Assembly: GCA_916613615.1 (NCBI GenBank)
Contig: OU744724.1
Location: 43,502,662-43,566,661, forward strand
Reading direction: 5' to 3'
DNA: 64,000 nucleotides
From: Steromphala cineraria
Lineage: Eukaryota > Mollusca > Gastropoda > Trochida > Trochidae
Part shown: piece by piece, positions 1 to 12,424 of the stretch
Layout of the letters: each line of letters begins with the position of its first letter
Numbering within the stretch: position 1 is the stretch's first letter
Translations under genes and position numbers: made by a program
Notes under the pieces: generated by a model
What the model was told of the DNA's origin: nothing
What the model saw: the letters and a program-made list of their open reading frames with translations, nothing else
Databases searched by the model: none

Positions 1-3000
1 AGAATCAAGATGATGTAAGTTATCAAAGTTATTCTTTGATTAATAAATCTTTGAAAATTGCCATGGATATTAGAGTATAGTGTATTTGGTTTTGATATGT
101 ATCTTATGATATGTGAAGCTGCAACAAAATAGTTATTACTTTTACATACAGAAACATTTCTTTTGATTGTTAAAGTCATTCTTCATCCTTCATATGTAAT
201 AATGATCTTTCAAATATTTGTGAAGTAGAAGAGGTCCTTACTGATAAAAAAGGAAACTTTTTGTTTGGAGTTTTGTTCAAAGCCAAATGCATATCTGACA
301 CAAGGCTATCAAATTGTAAACTTTTTAAAAAAAGATTATATGGAAAAAGTTTACTACTTAAAAGTTAAAATCCTTTTAAGTAGTCTTGATTGATAAGATA
401 ATTAAGTGCAAGAAGATAATTGTATCTTAAATCAATTGATGGATGACTGTTTGTTGTTTCAGGATGAACTCTTGATCAACCTAGTCATTGAACAGATGGT
501 TAATGACGTAGATCCTGGTGAGTTTGATACAGTTTATGCCAATATGGTATAAATATTATACTCTTCAATCACATGTTAGTGCTTGGTAGTTCTTGTTGGA
601 TAAATATTAAAGGCCTCTCTTGTGTTATATCATATTCATGTCATTTCTAATAGGGTAATCACTGTTTATTCAGTATTATTTTTTGTCTTGAACACAAACT
701 ATCTATATAAAATATTTTCAAGAGGGCATGTTTATCTTGGTAGTGGAACTGAAAGCATGACAAAAAAAACAAGTAAAAAGGGAAATAAGAGCTTGTATGA
801 TTGCTACAATGTTTAGCCTGATGTGTTTCCAGACGTGAGTAGTTAGCTGCTTATAGAGTATTGTGCTGTGTTTGCGCTGCTTCATCTGATCATGTTTTTT
901 CCACCCTTGTGGACTGCTATCTAGAACTGGGTGGTGCCATGCAACTGATGACCGTCATTCGTCTGCTTCTCGACCCCGAGAATATGATGCCAACAGCAAA
1001 CGTAAGTTTTTAAATCGACATCTACAGCGAGAAAATGTCTGTTCTATAATTTGTTGCTAAGGAAAGAAATTCAGCTCTTAAAGGGATAGCCTTTAAAAGT
1101 GGGAGATATTTAGGATTTGGTTTCTGTAAGCCTCCATATTATCATTTACCTGCTGAATTGACAAGTGCCAAGATGTTCTCAGAAGCTATCTTATAGGAAT
1201 TCCAATTCTTTCGCCACATACCATACATTTCTGTGCAAGTGTTATTGAGGTTTAGTTCAAGTCATATTTGCACTCATTATGAGTGTTATCTTGTGTCAGC
1301 AAAAGAAACTCAATATTGTTTCAAACACCAGGAAATGTAGGTGGAAGGTGAGAACTGAATGGTGAAGTGGCTACTGTGGGGGATATGTGATGACTAACCT
1401 CTATGGGGAGAGAATCTCAATAACTAAATGAATAATGAAGATAGAAAACATGGATTAAGTTGAGGCCCTCTATTCTATTTACATACCTTGTTTAATCTGT
1501 TTTGACAGAAGACGGAGAAGACTGAATTTCTGAGTTTCTTCTACAAGCACAGTATGCATGTACTGACGGCTCCCCTCTTTGCTAACACAGTGGACGAGAA
1601 ACCTAGCAAAGGTAAGCTTCATCTGCAGTGTTGAACGTGTTTAGATGAAGGACTACTTGTGAATCTAGTTTCATAACAGTTTAAGAAACTATTATTTAAA
1701 TCGCAATATGAATATGAAATTCGTTGTAGTTATGAATATCCAAAAGTTCTCTCTGGTCTAAGGGAGACAATTCAGTGATTATGAGAGAAAAAAATTCTTG
1801 GGTTTAAGTTACTTGTATCATTATTTTTATGTAGTGAAAGTATTTCTTCTTTAATGAACTATTTCTTGTAACATATTTCCTTATAACAATGTTATTATCT
1901 GCAATTATTGCTTGCATTTCAATCATGATGAAATATTTCAAACTTTTTTCCAAGGTTTCTCCTGGTCAAAGGGAGACAACTCAGTATTTCAAATATTTCA
2001 ATGGCTTTTATGACCTTCTTTAGAAATCTTATTGCTAAATTTTCAAGCTTCAAGAATATCTTGAAATTGTAGATGGGCTATTGTTCTTGTATCAATAGTA
2101 AACTTGTGATTTATTGTAGGCAATTTTTTTTTAAGTTTGCAAAATGGACAATGGCCCCTGCTTTTCACAAAGTGTTATTAAATCAGACATCTATTTGCTT
2201 CTCTGCCAAATGCAATAGCCGCAGATGACACAGAATTCAACTGCAAAATGATGTTATTTCAGACGACTACGCGACGGCCCAGCTGTTGAGTCTGATCCTG
2301 GAGCTTCTCTCCTTCTGTGTGGAGCACCACACGTACCACATCAAGAACTACGTCATCAGCAAGGATCTGCTGGGCCGCGTACTTGTGCTTCTCAAGTCAC
2401 GACATTCATTTCTAGCTCTTTGTGAGTACTTAACCAATCTTTCTATGTAATGTGATGTATGTGCTGGATAATAACATTAGAGATGTTGAAATTGAAACTC
2501 TTTGTTCTTACAAAAATGAACTTCATCTCAGAAAATACTTTCATATGTTAAGATCAATTGCTGAAATGATTTCAGGCAGCATCTTTTTGAACTTATGTGT
2601 TAAAAATCACCATAATAACTTAAGACATACCAAAGGTTTTTGTATTTATCATTTGTTCTTTTGTAGAAGTTATTTATCTGGTGTTTGAAAATTTGGTCCA
2701 AAGTTTAAAAGCAATCTTGTAATTGTTTTAATTTAACAAACACTAAATGTACTTGTTTCAGGTGCCTTACGGTTTATGAGAAAGATAGTTGGTTTGAAAG
2801 AAGAGTTCTACAACCGATATATCGTCAAGGGAAATCTCTTCAAACCAATAGTGGAAGCCTTCATAGCTAATGGGGACAGATATAATCTCTTGAATTCAGC
2901 AATGATTGAATTGTTTGAATTTGTGAAAGCTGTAAGTGTGGCCAAGACATAATAACGTAAAAAACTTCATCACAGCACATCATAATAATATCTTTTAAAT

Positions 3001-6000
3001 GAAATGTCATGCTTCAGTGATAAGAAGTGACACCAAGCAGAGCTCCAGATAACTTTTGGGGCAATTGGGTTTTTACTCCTATGTTTGAAAATATTTGAGT
3101 AATTACATGTTTTGAGGAGTAAGCTTAATTTTCTGTACTCCCAGAAATTTAAGGAATTGAGTACTTTTACTCATAATTTCTGATCCTTATTGAGTAATCA
3201 ACAGTACTTACATTTTCAATTAGGAATGCATTTAATTAACCTAATTGATCAAGTGTAAATGTGTATGTGCATATCTTTTTTTTACATGAAAGTAATATAC
3301 GCCAGGGTATTTGGCCTCCAAAACAAAAGGAAATAAAGAAAGATTCCATGAATTGATAATTATTGTTATTTCAAAGAACATTTAAGCTGCAATTCATTAT
3401 TATTTCAAGCCAGAAGAGTTAGGATAAGAACGCTAGCTGGCATATTTTAAGGTTTTCCATTGTAAAAATAATTAGTTTTGATATTCAAATTTTCCTTCCT
3501 TAACATTGCTAAATCTGTCAACAATATATCAATGAAAATAAGAATTTCTAAATATACTAAATAAATTTAATAAAACTAGAGTTTTTCACAGACATTTATT
3601 ACCTACTACCTTTACCTGCTTTTTAAAAGTCGAATATGTTTGTATTTGGATGCGAGTGGGTAGCGTTTCTCCCTTCGATTCTCCCATATTACTTCATTTG
3701 ATTGAGAACTCAGAGTTCGAGTTGACGCATGCGCTTTCGCGTATCTTAGCAAATGACGGGTCAATTTTGCCTTGTGATTTTCGAACGCGACTCGAGTCAC
3801 CAAATCAAACGTAGCTCTACTGGCCACGTGACAAGAGACTCCGTTTTACTGCTTCGATAAACAGTTGTAGACATCACTTTCGCTCACCCTGTTGTAGAGT
3901 TTGAATGCCGATGTGTGCGGTACGCAAGCCGATATCATTAATTGAGTAAAGTACGCAAGGTATTTGTCTAAATTGGGTTTTAAGTGAATTTCATGCGTTT
4001 TTTGTACTCCCTGATTATTTTTTAATTGAGTAAATTGTTAATCTATTGCGTAAAATACGCAAATACGCACTCTATCTGGAGCTCTGACCAAGCAGACATT
4101 GTAGGAAAATTGCTCAAGGCCCCTCTCTGGGAACAAAACTGAAATGCTTATGATTGAAATGTATTTTTGGCCTAACAATAATGCTGTCAGAACAATATAA
4201 GATGTTTAAATAGATTTTCCTGATAATAAGTTGTTTGCTGAATGATGTGAGCACCCGCGATTTATGAGCATAAGAAAAAGTAATCAATTCATTATTGAAG
4301 CTTTAGGGTCAAATTTTTCATGCATGTGAAGCCTTGAAATTCTTTTACATGGTTTACAATATATAAGCCTATGAAAACCTATTAAAATAAATAGTATGAT
4401 TGCTTGACATTGCAGTTTGTCCATAGAGGCTATTTTAGGTATGAATACTGAAACTTGAGTGTTCTGTACAAATGGTTCAATATTTATCACTAGTAGATAC
4501 CTAATAAGGAAAACAACTGTACCATGTTATGTATTTTCTCTATAAAATGATCAGACCCTTGCCTATGTCTATGCAGGAGGATCGCTCTGAATACCCCCTA
4601 TTATAACTGAAAGCACTGCAGCTTATTTTGTCATTCCTTCATGTTGATGGAACCCCACTATGTTTTCAGGAGGATGTGAAGTCTCTGTGTTCACATATAG
4701 TTGAGAACTTCATCAAGGATCTGGACGGTGTCAAGTACGTGAAGACCTTCGAGTCGTTAAAACTGAGGTACGATCAACAGCAAGACAGGTTGAAAGACAG
4801 GGCAAATACTGAGAGGTAATTTGCTCAGATACCTACACACCTTTCTCTGTTGTTTTATTGTGTGTCTGTCATGTATGTTAAGGGTTAAACTAGACCTTGT
4901 CTGAGACTTGAGATGAAAGCTAGCCTGCAGGCCGATAATTTTGCAGTAGAACATGATATTGTTAAACCGTAGGCTTTGATATGCCTTGCTTGTCTTTCCT
5001 AGGCTTGTCTTTAATTGCTTGCAGAATTCTCAAAGAGTTACCTCCCTTTCTTATAAGTTGAATTAACAATTGATTGATGTGTTATAAAATTTGTTGGTAG
5101 AAAATTGAAAATAGTTTTACAGCTATCATCAATAAACTTGATCAAAACGATTTCTGTTGACATAATAATTTCAAGTGAGAAGACTGAATACATTTGATAC
5201 TTTGCCGTGCCCTGATATTACATTAAGTACATTTATCAATTATCTGATGAAAGCAGCCATTTGCGTTTGTCTTTCTGTTTAGCTCTTTTGAAAGGTCCAA
5301 GGGAAATTATCAGCATGAGATTAAAGTATTTCCGAAAATCCTTCTAAAGAACAAATATTGTTGTTCTTTTGACAGGAAGATCTGTCAAGTTTAGAAATTT
5401 GCAAGTTTAAGAGCAAGCCTAAATATTTCATAAATAAGCCTAAAAAATGGCTTAAGTAAAAGAAAGTGTAATTGTCAAAGTTTGAGTTAAAGGGTTGTCT
5501 AAAAGATAAATCTCTGAATAGTTAATTTTGCGACAGTGTCTTGTGTGATTGTCTGTGTATCCCTGTGTGGTGTTGTCCTGTTCGCTAGCAGTACCTCTGT
5601 AGGAGGGAGGGTCTGGTGCCCTGCAAGTGACTATAAGTTGTATTCATGTACAGATTTGCTGTATTCAGTCATCCTGGACCGCTGGGTCGCATGAACCGGT
5701 TCCGGCGCGAGGTGCGTATCATGGACGAAGAGGAAGAGATGTGGTTTAACGAGGACGAGGAAATAGACGACTCTGAGGCCCACGCCCCAATGTCGGACAT
5801 CCTCAGAACAAAGCTGGATGCAGACTTTGACCAAATCAATAGAATACTAGAAAATAAGAAAGGTGAGATTAGCTTTTTGATTTCGATGGAATAAGATTTG
5901 TTTGACTAGGTTATTTGAATATTCCTGATAGTGTAATGTTGTGCCTTTTGATACTGATAGATTGATTTTGATTTTTGGACAAGACAATTTTTTGAAGATT

Positions 6001-7079
6001 ACAAAATGTCTGTAAGAAGATTAAAAAATGGGACAATGTAATCCTTTTAATGGTCATTCTTATTGCAAAGCCACAATGAGAATTGAATTTGTGCGACATT
6101 GACACCGGGGCATATCTTCAACCTATCTAACTGAAATCAGCTTGTAATCTATCATGATAAAATGCTTGAGATAAGGCCTAATCAAATTCAACAAAATCAG
6201 TGTGGAATTTCATTAGTCAAAAAAGAAGCATGATTTAATAATCTAATAACTTGTGTACAAATAAAATAAGCTTTCTTATTATTAATGAATATTTCTCCTC
6301 ATTTAGCCAAAGAACAGGCCGAGATGCGCGAGTCTCCTCCAAGGCTGTTAAACAAGACGTCCACCATCAACATCAACCTGCGGAGTCCGAGTGGAGGGGG
6401 AGGGGTCAACAGTCCACTGTCCAGCCCCAACAGTTCCCCCGGCAGTCCTGGTTCCCCTGAAAACTCTTACTCCCCGCCGGGCAGTCCCAGCAGCCCCAAC
6501 CCAGCCAAGATAGCACCCCCACCCACACCAGACTGTTCACCAAACTCATCCCCTCAGCTTAAAACCAATCCTCTCAGCAAAAAAGTAAGTTTATTCAATT
6601 GTAATATCTCTACTCCTGTTCATTTTGGAAACTTTCAATGTAGAGTATATTCCTTTGGAGACTTCTGAAGACATTGATGTTGTATCAAACGATCAATTCA
6701 TGTTGTTGAAAGTACCGATATTCAAGAAATTTGAGGAAATTCTACTAATAATCAGTGTTGAAATATTTGACATCAGGTTAAGATTAAATGTAACCTTCAA
6801 AGTCATCAATCATAACATTTCATTTAAAAATCTACACCTCAACACAACACTTTCATTTGATAATGTGTGCAAACTAAAAAAGTCCTTTTGAAGATATCAA
6901 ATATAACAATAGAATACTACATTATGAAACCTTTTTTCACTCTCTTACTCTCTTCTGACCAATGTGCACATCTTTTGCAGCCATTGGTAGGACTAGTAGA
7001 CTATCCTGATGAAGATTCAGACGAAGAGGAGGACGAGTCCATACTTCCATCTCCGAAGCGAGCGCGGCTAGGGACGTAA
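1..7079 (+). CDS. PPP4R3: PP4 regulatory subunit 3 (SMEK/falafel), 3' part of gene
   Basis: This is the regulatory subunit that targets protein phosphatase 4 catalytic subunit complexes, usually nuclear. The exons I read are 1-14 (partial, the gene starts outside the window), 463-517, 925-1001, 1509-1611, 2263-2421, 2762-2931, 4670-4815, 5669-5862, 6307-6584 and 6981-7079, with the stop at 7077-7079. All junctions have GT/AG and their phases agree, giving about 431 residues. The family match is strong along the whole length: [50 protein letters not shown], then LVGLVDYPD and a basic end PSPKRARLG that resembles a nuclear localisation signal. The visible part covers the end of the conserved armadillo-like SMK-1 domain and the acidic, Ser/Pro-rich tail; the N-terminal EVH1-like domain must lie upstream. 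The Ser/Pro-rich exon 6307-6584 is low complexity and probably fast evolving. The 14-base first exon is the least certain part. Confidence 0.95.
3038..4086. mobile_element. 1.05-kb TIR DNA transposon in PPP4R3 intron
   Basis: A 14-base terminal inverted repeat (CAGAGCTCCAGATA at the left, its complement at 4073-4086) bounds the element. The 6-base direct repeat ACCAAG flanks it at 3032-3037 and 4087-4092, as expected for a target-site duplication. The interior is AT-rich at the ends with a CpG-rich core (about 3650-3900); I recognise no transposase. The CAGAG start recalls hAT elements, but those usually duplicate 8 bases, so the superfamily is open. Confidence 0.72.
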
Positions 7080-8325
7080 TTGCTACTGTAGTGTACATAC
7101 TGGACGTAACATGGACGACATGACATGTGTTCTCGGCCTAGCACTATGTAGGACAACCCTGGCAGCAACATGAAATCAGCAGAGGCCCTGTCGAGATATA
7201 TTGTGACCTCCACCAACCATTCCACTGATGTCGTCGCAACGGTCACTAGTTCAGTCTGGCATTGGGAGCAACTGTCGCGACCAATCACAATCGTTCTTCT
7301 CCCATGATTCGATGACGGAACCCTCAGAACAGGATTTCACCTCAGGAATTCCATGACCAGCTACTGAAAAACACCTGTGCTGAATTGTTGGTCAACAGTG
7401 CATGTTGATAGGCCTTTGTGAACCAAAGATATGTTCATAGATTTTGTTGGCGACTCCTTTTTGCGATGGGTGTTCAAGCCAATATAGGGGTCGCCTAGAA
7501 AACTGTTGTTTGTTTATCGACGGAGAGCGCTTTGTTATGCCAAGCCTGAGTCTACACAACAATTGTCATTGAAACGAACATCATCATTCAGTTGTGTTGT
7601 AAATGGAATGTGTGAACTATTTATATATGAATCCATGCTGTTCAAGCTTCATTGTTCTCAAAACATGCAAGCATGTGACAACTCTACCACAACTCGACCA
7701 CGTTATCTTCATGGATCAGATCTGGTCGTCATGAGTCACTGGCCTATTCATGAACATCAATCTATCATGGCATAGACATACTCGTACAAGAGTAAATATC
7801 AAAGGCTTAATGTTCATTGAAAATGGCATTTAAATCATGTTGAATTTGAAATGGGTTGTGTATAATGTGTCCAATGCCATCATATTATCTATCATTGATA
7901 TAGTGTAAATTTTGAATTACAGAGAGAAAAACTACAAGATTTAGCTACTTAAGTATGAAAACCGAGGCAGCTGCAGAGATATTTTAGAAGCTAGATGCAC
8001 TTAGGCTGCCAACCGCCCAGATCATGAAGTCGTGTAAATATATTTTTGAGGAGACGGTGAAGTCAGTTTGAAGTGCAAATCAGAATCAGATAAGATGCAA
8101 AATTCAGTGTCTCCTTGTCTTTGAGTAGAGCATCAATTTTAGCCAACTGAAATTTTTATCATGTAACATATTCATGTTTAATTAAATAAATTCCATACCA
8201 AAGGTGTGGTCTAGTTATTTTAAGTGCATGGTTTTCTTAACGAATGCTCATGAGGTTAACACTGAACAACAGTGAAACAATCAAAAGCTAAGGCTGAATA
8301 AACAGATTTTCATATATAACAATGT
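7080..8325 (+). other. PPP4R3 3' UTR with polyadenylation signals
   Basis: The sequence after the PPP4R3 stop codon has no coding signature. AATAAA hexamers occur at 8185-8190 and 8297-8302; the second is followed within about 30 bases by a T/G-rich stretch, as expected at a cleavage site. The transcript end is inferred, not shown. Confidence 0.6.
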
Positions 8326-8597
8326 ATCTGCCTCTTGTTTGTTACTTCCTCCACTTTGATATTGAAGGAGAGCATATGAAGCTGTGAAGCAATTTATTTG
8401 AAAACTGCATGAACTTGGTAATTTTGCATAAAATTTACGTGCAAATCTTCAGCTACCAAAATCCTTTTCAAAACCGATATCCGATGACAGGCTGGAACTA
8501 TGTAAGATGGACAGGAACCTTGAACCAGGCCAGATCATCAAGACTTGTACTGATTTCAATTTTTTGCTTGACAGGAAGCAGACCAAAACCCAGTAAA

Positions 8598-8832
8598 CCT
8601 AGACTCAGTATTACCCTTTTCACTCCTTATATTGAGTCTAGAAAGGTGCAGGGTCGCGTCAGCCGACCTTTCTGCGACCTATGACCCTACAACGTTACAT
8701 GTGCGAAGACAGACTTTTGTAGGTTGTTAAGATGAGTTTAAATTTGTCAATTCGATATGTGGCCTGATGCTACCCTCTACTAGACCTTTCTAGACTCAAT
8801 ATTGGAGTGAAACGGGTAATATCGAGGCTAGC
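8598..8832. mobile_element. Short TIR element (MITE-like)
   Basis: Long imperfect inverted ends are visible: ATTGAGTCTAGAAAGGT at 8632-8648 is mirrored by ACCTTTCTAGACTCAAT near 8784-8800, and the match continues outward through CACTCC and ATTACCC to a CTAG-containing end. No coding capacity. A single end of the same family recurs at about 63339-63385. Confidence 0.6.
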
Positions 8833-9616
8833 TTTAGTTAGACTGACCCAAACCTTTATTTAAACAACCCTACTTAAACCATTTGTGAAAACTGGCACAG
8901 GTAGTTGAAATTTCAGGAGGCTTGTAGGGGAGAGAATAAAGTTAAATGTTTCAGGAGGGTGTTGATTCAACTTTATGACTGTTCTACAGAAGCCTTAAGT
9001 CAGAAGCAAAATTTCTTTTTTAAAAAAGTTCTAATCATCGTTCTACCCACAAAATAGGATATGGCAGGTTTTCAATTTGGATCAGCGTAGTCTTTTTACA
9101 GGATATGTAATCAGTATCATATGGTGGTTGTCATCAGATTTCAACTGAGGATTAATTCATATTTGAAGCAAACTAACTAAGGGAAATATAGATAATGTTA
9201 AGTTACATAAATCACGAAGCGCCAACCATGCCAAGTGGCCTAGACATATTCCTTGCAAGGTTACAACTGTTTTTTGATACTTTGGTCCTGACAATACTCC
9301 ATCCTGAACAACTTTTCCGTATACAATAGGTGCCGAGGTGTTCATAAGTTAAAGCAGGGATGAACACCCGGAATTGCCACGTACACCTGATAGTGAAATG
9401 ATGATTTTTGTATTTCGGAAATTAAATTATGTTTAAAGCTTGCTTTGCAAACTAAATACACTCTCACTAAAATTGTAACATTCCAATACAAGACATTTAC
9501 AAATTCTGCACTTCTAACAAAGGTTCGATCCTGACATCTGTTGATTTCAAGCCAAGTGACTCATCCATTAGACCACTGAGACCAGATGAAAACAAGAAAA
9601 GCCTTTAAAAAAGGCA
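8833..9616. other. Non-coding stretch, one tRNA-like segment
   Basis: I see no gene here. Around 9350-9400 there is a short match to the repeat at 52225-52275 (GAACACCCGG and CACCTGATAGTGAAA). The end of the stretch carries the tRNA-like segment listed separately. Confidence 0.4.
9517..9588 (-). repeat. tRNA-like sequence (SINE head or tRNA pseudogene)
   Basis: On the minus strand an A-box-like segment (CAGTGGTCTAATGGATGAG) and a degenerate B box (AGGATCGAACC) are spaced as in a tRNA. The anticodon loop and stems are not well formed, so this is a relic, not a functional tRNA gene. Confidence 0.35.
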
Positions 9617-10981
9617 TAGTCAGGTCAAAATATGGTTTAACCCCCAAAAAAATGCAACAAAAGGTTTCTCAACTGATTCTGGTAGGGTTCAGTGTACTAT
9701 ATAACATACTAAAAGTCTACCAAAGTCGGACCCTCGGGAAAAGTGTTTTTTTCAAGATGGCGTCCAAGATGGCCGCCGCAACCTTAAAAATACCATAACT
9801 CGATAACTACCGACTCAAATGTAATGATCTTTGTGTCTATTTGTCGGTTTTAGGGGCCAAGGAATCATTTAAGCTCATCGAAAATAGTGTATCTTTATTT
9901 GGGAACAAATTTTGCAGCATAACATCAAACAACGCGTCAAGTTCATCCAACAATTTACTCAAAATTGGTTATAATAGTTGCATGTTAATACCCAATGTTT
10001 TTTGGAAATATTAGACACATTGACACAACCATTGTTGATACTGCTTCATCAGGAAATCAGTTGATGATCCTTAGCTGTCCAATTTCACTGATTTCAAACA
10101 CACTAGAAACTGTTCTGGAGGCTCAGATTTGAGTGTCATCTTCCTCCACAGTAGCCATGTCTCTCGTGTTGTTTGGATTGTCACAATTTGCTGTTTGACA
10201 AATACCACATGATGCTGTGAGAATAGCGTCTGCAGGTGTGTAGCAGGAAGAAAATCCAATATTTTTATGTCCACGCGGGATTCGAACCCGGGACCTCCGG
10301 GTTGAGAGTCCTACGCTCTACCTGTTCGGCCAAAGAGATATCCCTCCAGCCAAAGCCAGAAGGAAGTAGTAGACCTCACCCTGTCACAGGTGCATCGAGA
10401 AGATTTGCAACTTCTCGAACAGTTGCAGTGGATAATCTTCAAGAGTTCATCAGGCACTGCATTCTTTTCAGTCATAACTGGAATCAACTGACCAGCTTCT
10501 TCTCTCCATCCCCATTCAGTTGGACTTTTCCATCCCCATCAATACCATGACCTGATAGTATACACGTTTGTTGAGGGAACTTGTGGCAGCTGATGTTGGT
10601 GGAGGCTGTTCTGTCACAAAAGATTCAGACGCTGCCACTTTCTTAGTGAAAAGAGTATGGCGCGTTGTTTGATGTTATGCTGTAAAATTTGTTCCCAAAT
10701 AAAGATACACTATTTTCGATGAGCTTAAATGATTCCTTGGCCCCTAAAACCTACAAATAGACACAAAGATCATTACATTTGAGTCAGTAGTAACCGAGTT
10801 ATGGTATTTTTAAGGTTACGGCGGCCATCTTGGACGCCATCTTGAAAAAAACACTTTTCTGACTTTGGTAGACTTTTAGTATGTTATATAGTACACTGAA
10901 CCCTACCAGAATCAGTTGAGAAACCTTTTGTTGCAATTTTTTGGGGGTTCGGCCTATTATTTTCATAAATTGACCTGACTA
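9617..10981. mobile_element. Foldback element with ~320-bp inverted arms
   Basis: The left arm (9617-9936) and right arm (10671-10981) are near-identical inverted copies, for example GATGGCGTCCAAGATGGCC in the left arm and its complement in the right. The arms begin and end with TAGTCAGGTCA and its complement, with GCA on both outer sides as a possible 3-base target duplication. The 734-bp centre holds a tRNA-like sequence and short open stretches but no transposase I recognise. It is probably a non-autonomous DNA transposon with very long TIRs. Confidence 0.75.
10270..10348 (-). repeat. tRNA-like sequence inside foldback element
   Basis: Minus strand: A-box-like GGCCGAACAGGTAGAGCG, then a clear B box GGTCCCGGGTTCGAATCCC. 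A CTC anticodon position is readable, but the anticodon stem does not pair well and the acceptor stem is poor. It is best read as a tRNA-derived relic or SINE head captured by the element. Confidence 0.5.
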
Positions 10982-11429
10982 GCATGGTTGATGCCACAGA
11001 TGAAGGTTGTGATTAGTCGACCAATTTGGGTGATAAGTGAACAGTAACCACACTGGGTACCAGCACTAGTATTAGCACGAGTATTGATCAATCAATCAAA
11101 GACAATTTCATCAACGAGTGTTGGTTTATTTTATATCAAAAGACCCCAGGGTGATATTCTATTTATCATCAAAAGTCACTCTTTTTCACATCTCAGAGAA
11201 AAAAATTACATCTCTGAACACAACTATACTAGATTTTCAAGACAGTGGGACAGCGTTGACAATGACAGGTTATTGTCATTATTGTGCAAAATGTACTGCC
11301 AAAACGATATCTCCTAGGCGCCATCGCTTGATCTCTCAGAAGCCATGATGGTTAAAAGGGATAGTCATAGAGTGTTAATCAGTTGAAATCATTTCTGTTG
11401 CAATTTGTGGTGGGTTGACTGAATATTTT

Positions 11430-11485
11430 GCTAGAATTACTGGACTATAAGGACGGGGCTGCTATCAGTTTTTGTGAAGTTTCCA

Positions 11486-11516
<31 letters not shown>

Positions 11517-12302
11517 ACTCGTACTACCAGCTATAACTTTTTTCCACTAAGCTTTCAAGAACTCTTATTCATACCTTACTACTCATACCTCGGGGGAACG
11601 ATTTTGACAAGTTCACTTTCAAGTTCAAAGGTCAAGGTCACGAGTTATAAAATCACCACAAAATTCTTTGTAAACACGGTAACTTGAAAAGTTTTTGTGC
11701 TATGAAGCTCTAACTTGGTATATATCATTCTTGGAAAAGTAAAATTTTTTGAAAAGGTTTCGGCTACAATCCATCAAAGGTCAAGGTCACAGCAAGGTCA
11801 AAACTTAAGCATGGTTTAGCGAAAATGCTTAATTTTAACTATGATCACTTTTAATTTATACATGATTGTTATACTCAATAAAAAGTGTTAAATTATTGTG
11901 TGAAAGGTCAAGGTCATGAGATATGAGTTATCGCAATTCCTTGTAAACACAATAACTTGAACAGTTTTTGTGCTATGAAGTTTAGATTTTGTATATATTA
12001 TCTCTTGAGAAGTACAAAATTTTCAAAAAGTTTTGGGTACGAACTGTCGAAGGTCAAGGTCACAGCAAGGTCAACATATATGGAGAAAATGGATTAATTT
12101 AATTGTTAACACTTTATTTCATTACAATAATGTTATACTCAATGAAATGTGTTCATTGATTGTGTGACCTTGAGTGTCAAAGGTCAAGGTCACGAGAAAA
12201 TTCCCAATTTGGTGAGGCCTGTAAAAGGCGGAACAGGGTAAGGCGAAACCCCAAGTTCCGGGGCTGCTCTGCTTTTGCGGTATCCCGCAAACGCTAATCT
12301 AG
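11430..12302 (+). mobile_element. Probable non-autonomous Helitron (3' end defined)
   Basis: The right end has the layout of a Helitron 3' terminus: a 7-bp stem (TTTGCGG, loop TATC, CCGCAAA; 12274-12291), an 11-base tail ending in CTAG (12299-12302) and a T at 12303. The body contains five TCAAGGTCA motifs and a (CGC)10 microsatellite, and no open frame. The left end is not defined; 11430 is an estimate from the start of repeat-like sequence. Confidence 0.55.
11487..11516 (+). repeat. (CGC)10 microsatellite
   Basis: Ten uninterrupted CGC units, inside the probable Helitron. Confidence 0.95.
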
Positions 12303-12352
12303 TTATTAACAGGAGTATTACAGATACTGAAACACAACTTACTCTCCGATCA

Positions 12353-12424
12353 TCTGACGAGATTCGATCCCGGATCCTTATGATTCGAAGTCGAAAGCGT
12401 TATCCACTGAGTAAGCAGGCCTGA
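12353..12424 (-). repeat. tRNA-Arg(TCG)-like pseudogene
   Basis: Minus strand: CAGTGGATAACGC in the A-box/D-arm region, GACTTCGAATC around a TCG anticodon and GGGATCGAATCTC at the T arm, in tRNA order and spacing. Mismatched acceptor and anticodon stems argue against function. Confidence 0.5.

Noticed and set aside
7001..7288. Minus-strand 95-codon frame over the PPP4R3 end
   Set aside because: Antisense of the acidic repeat-like tail codons; no independent support.
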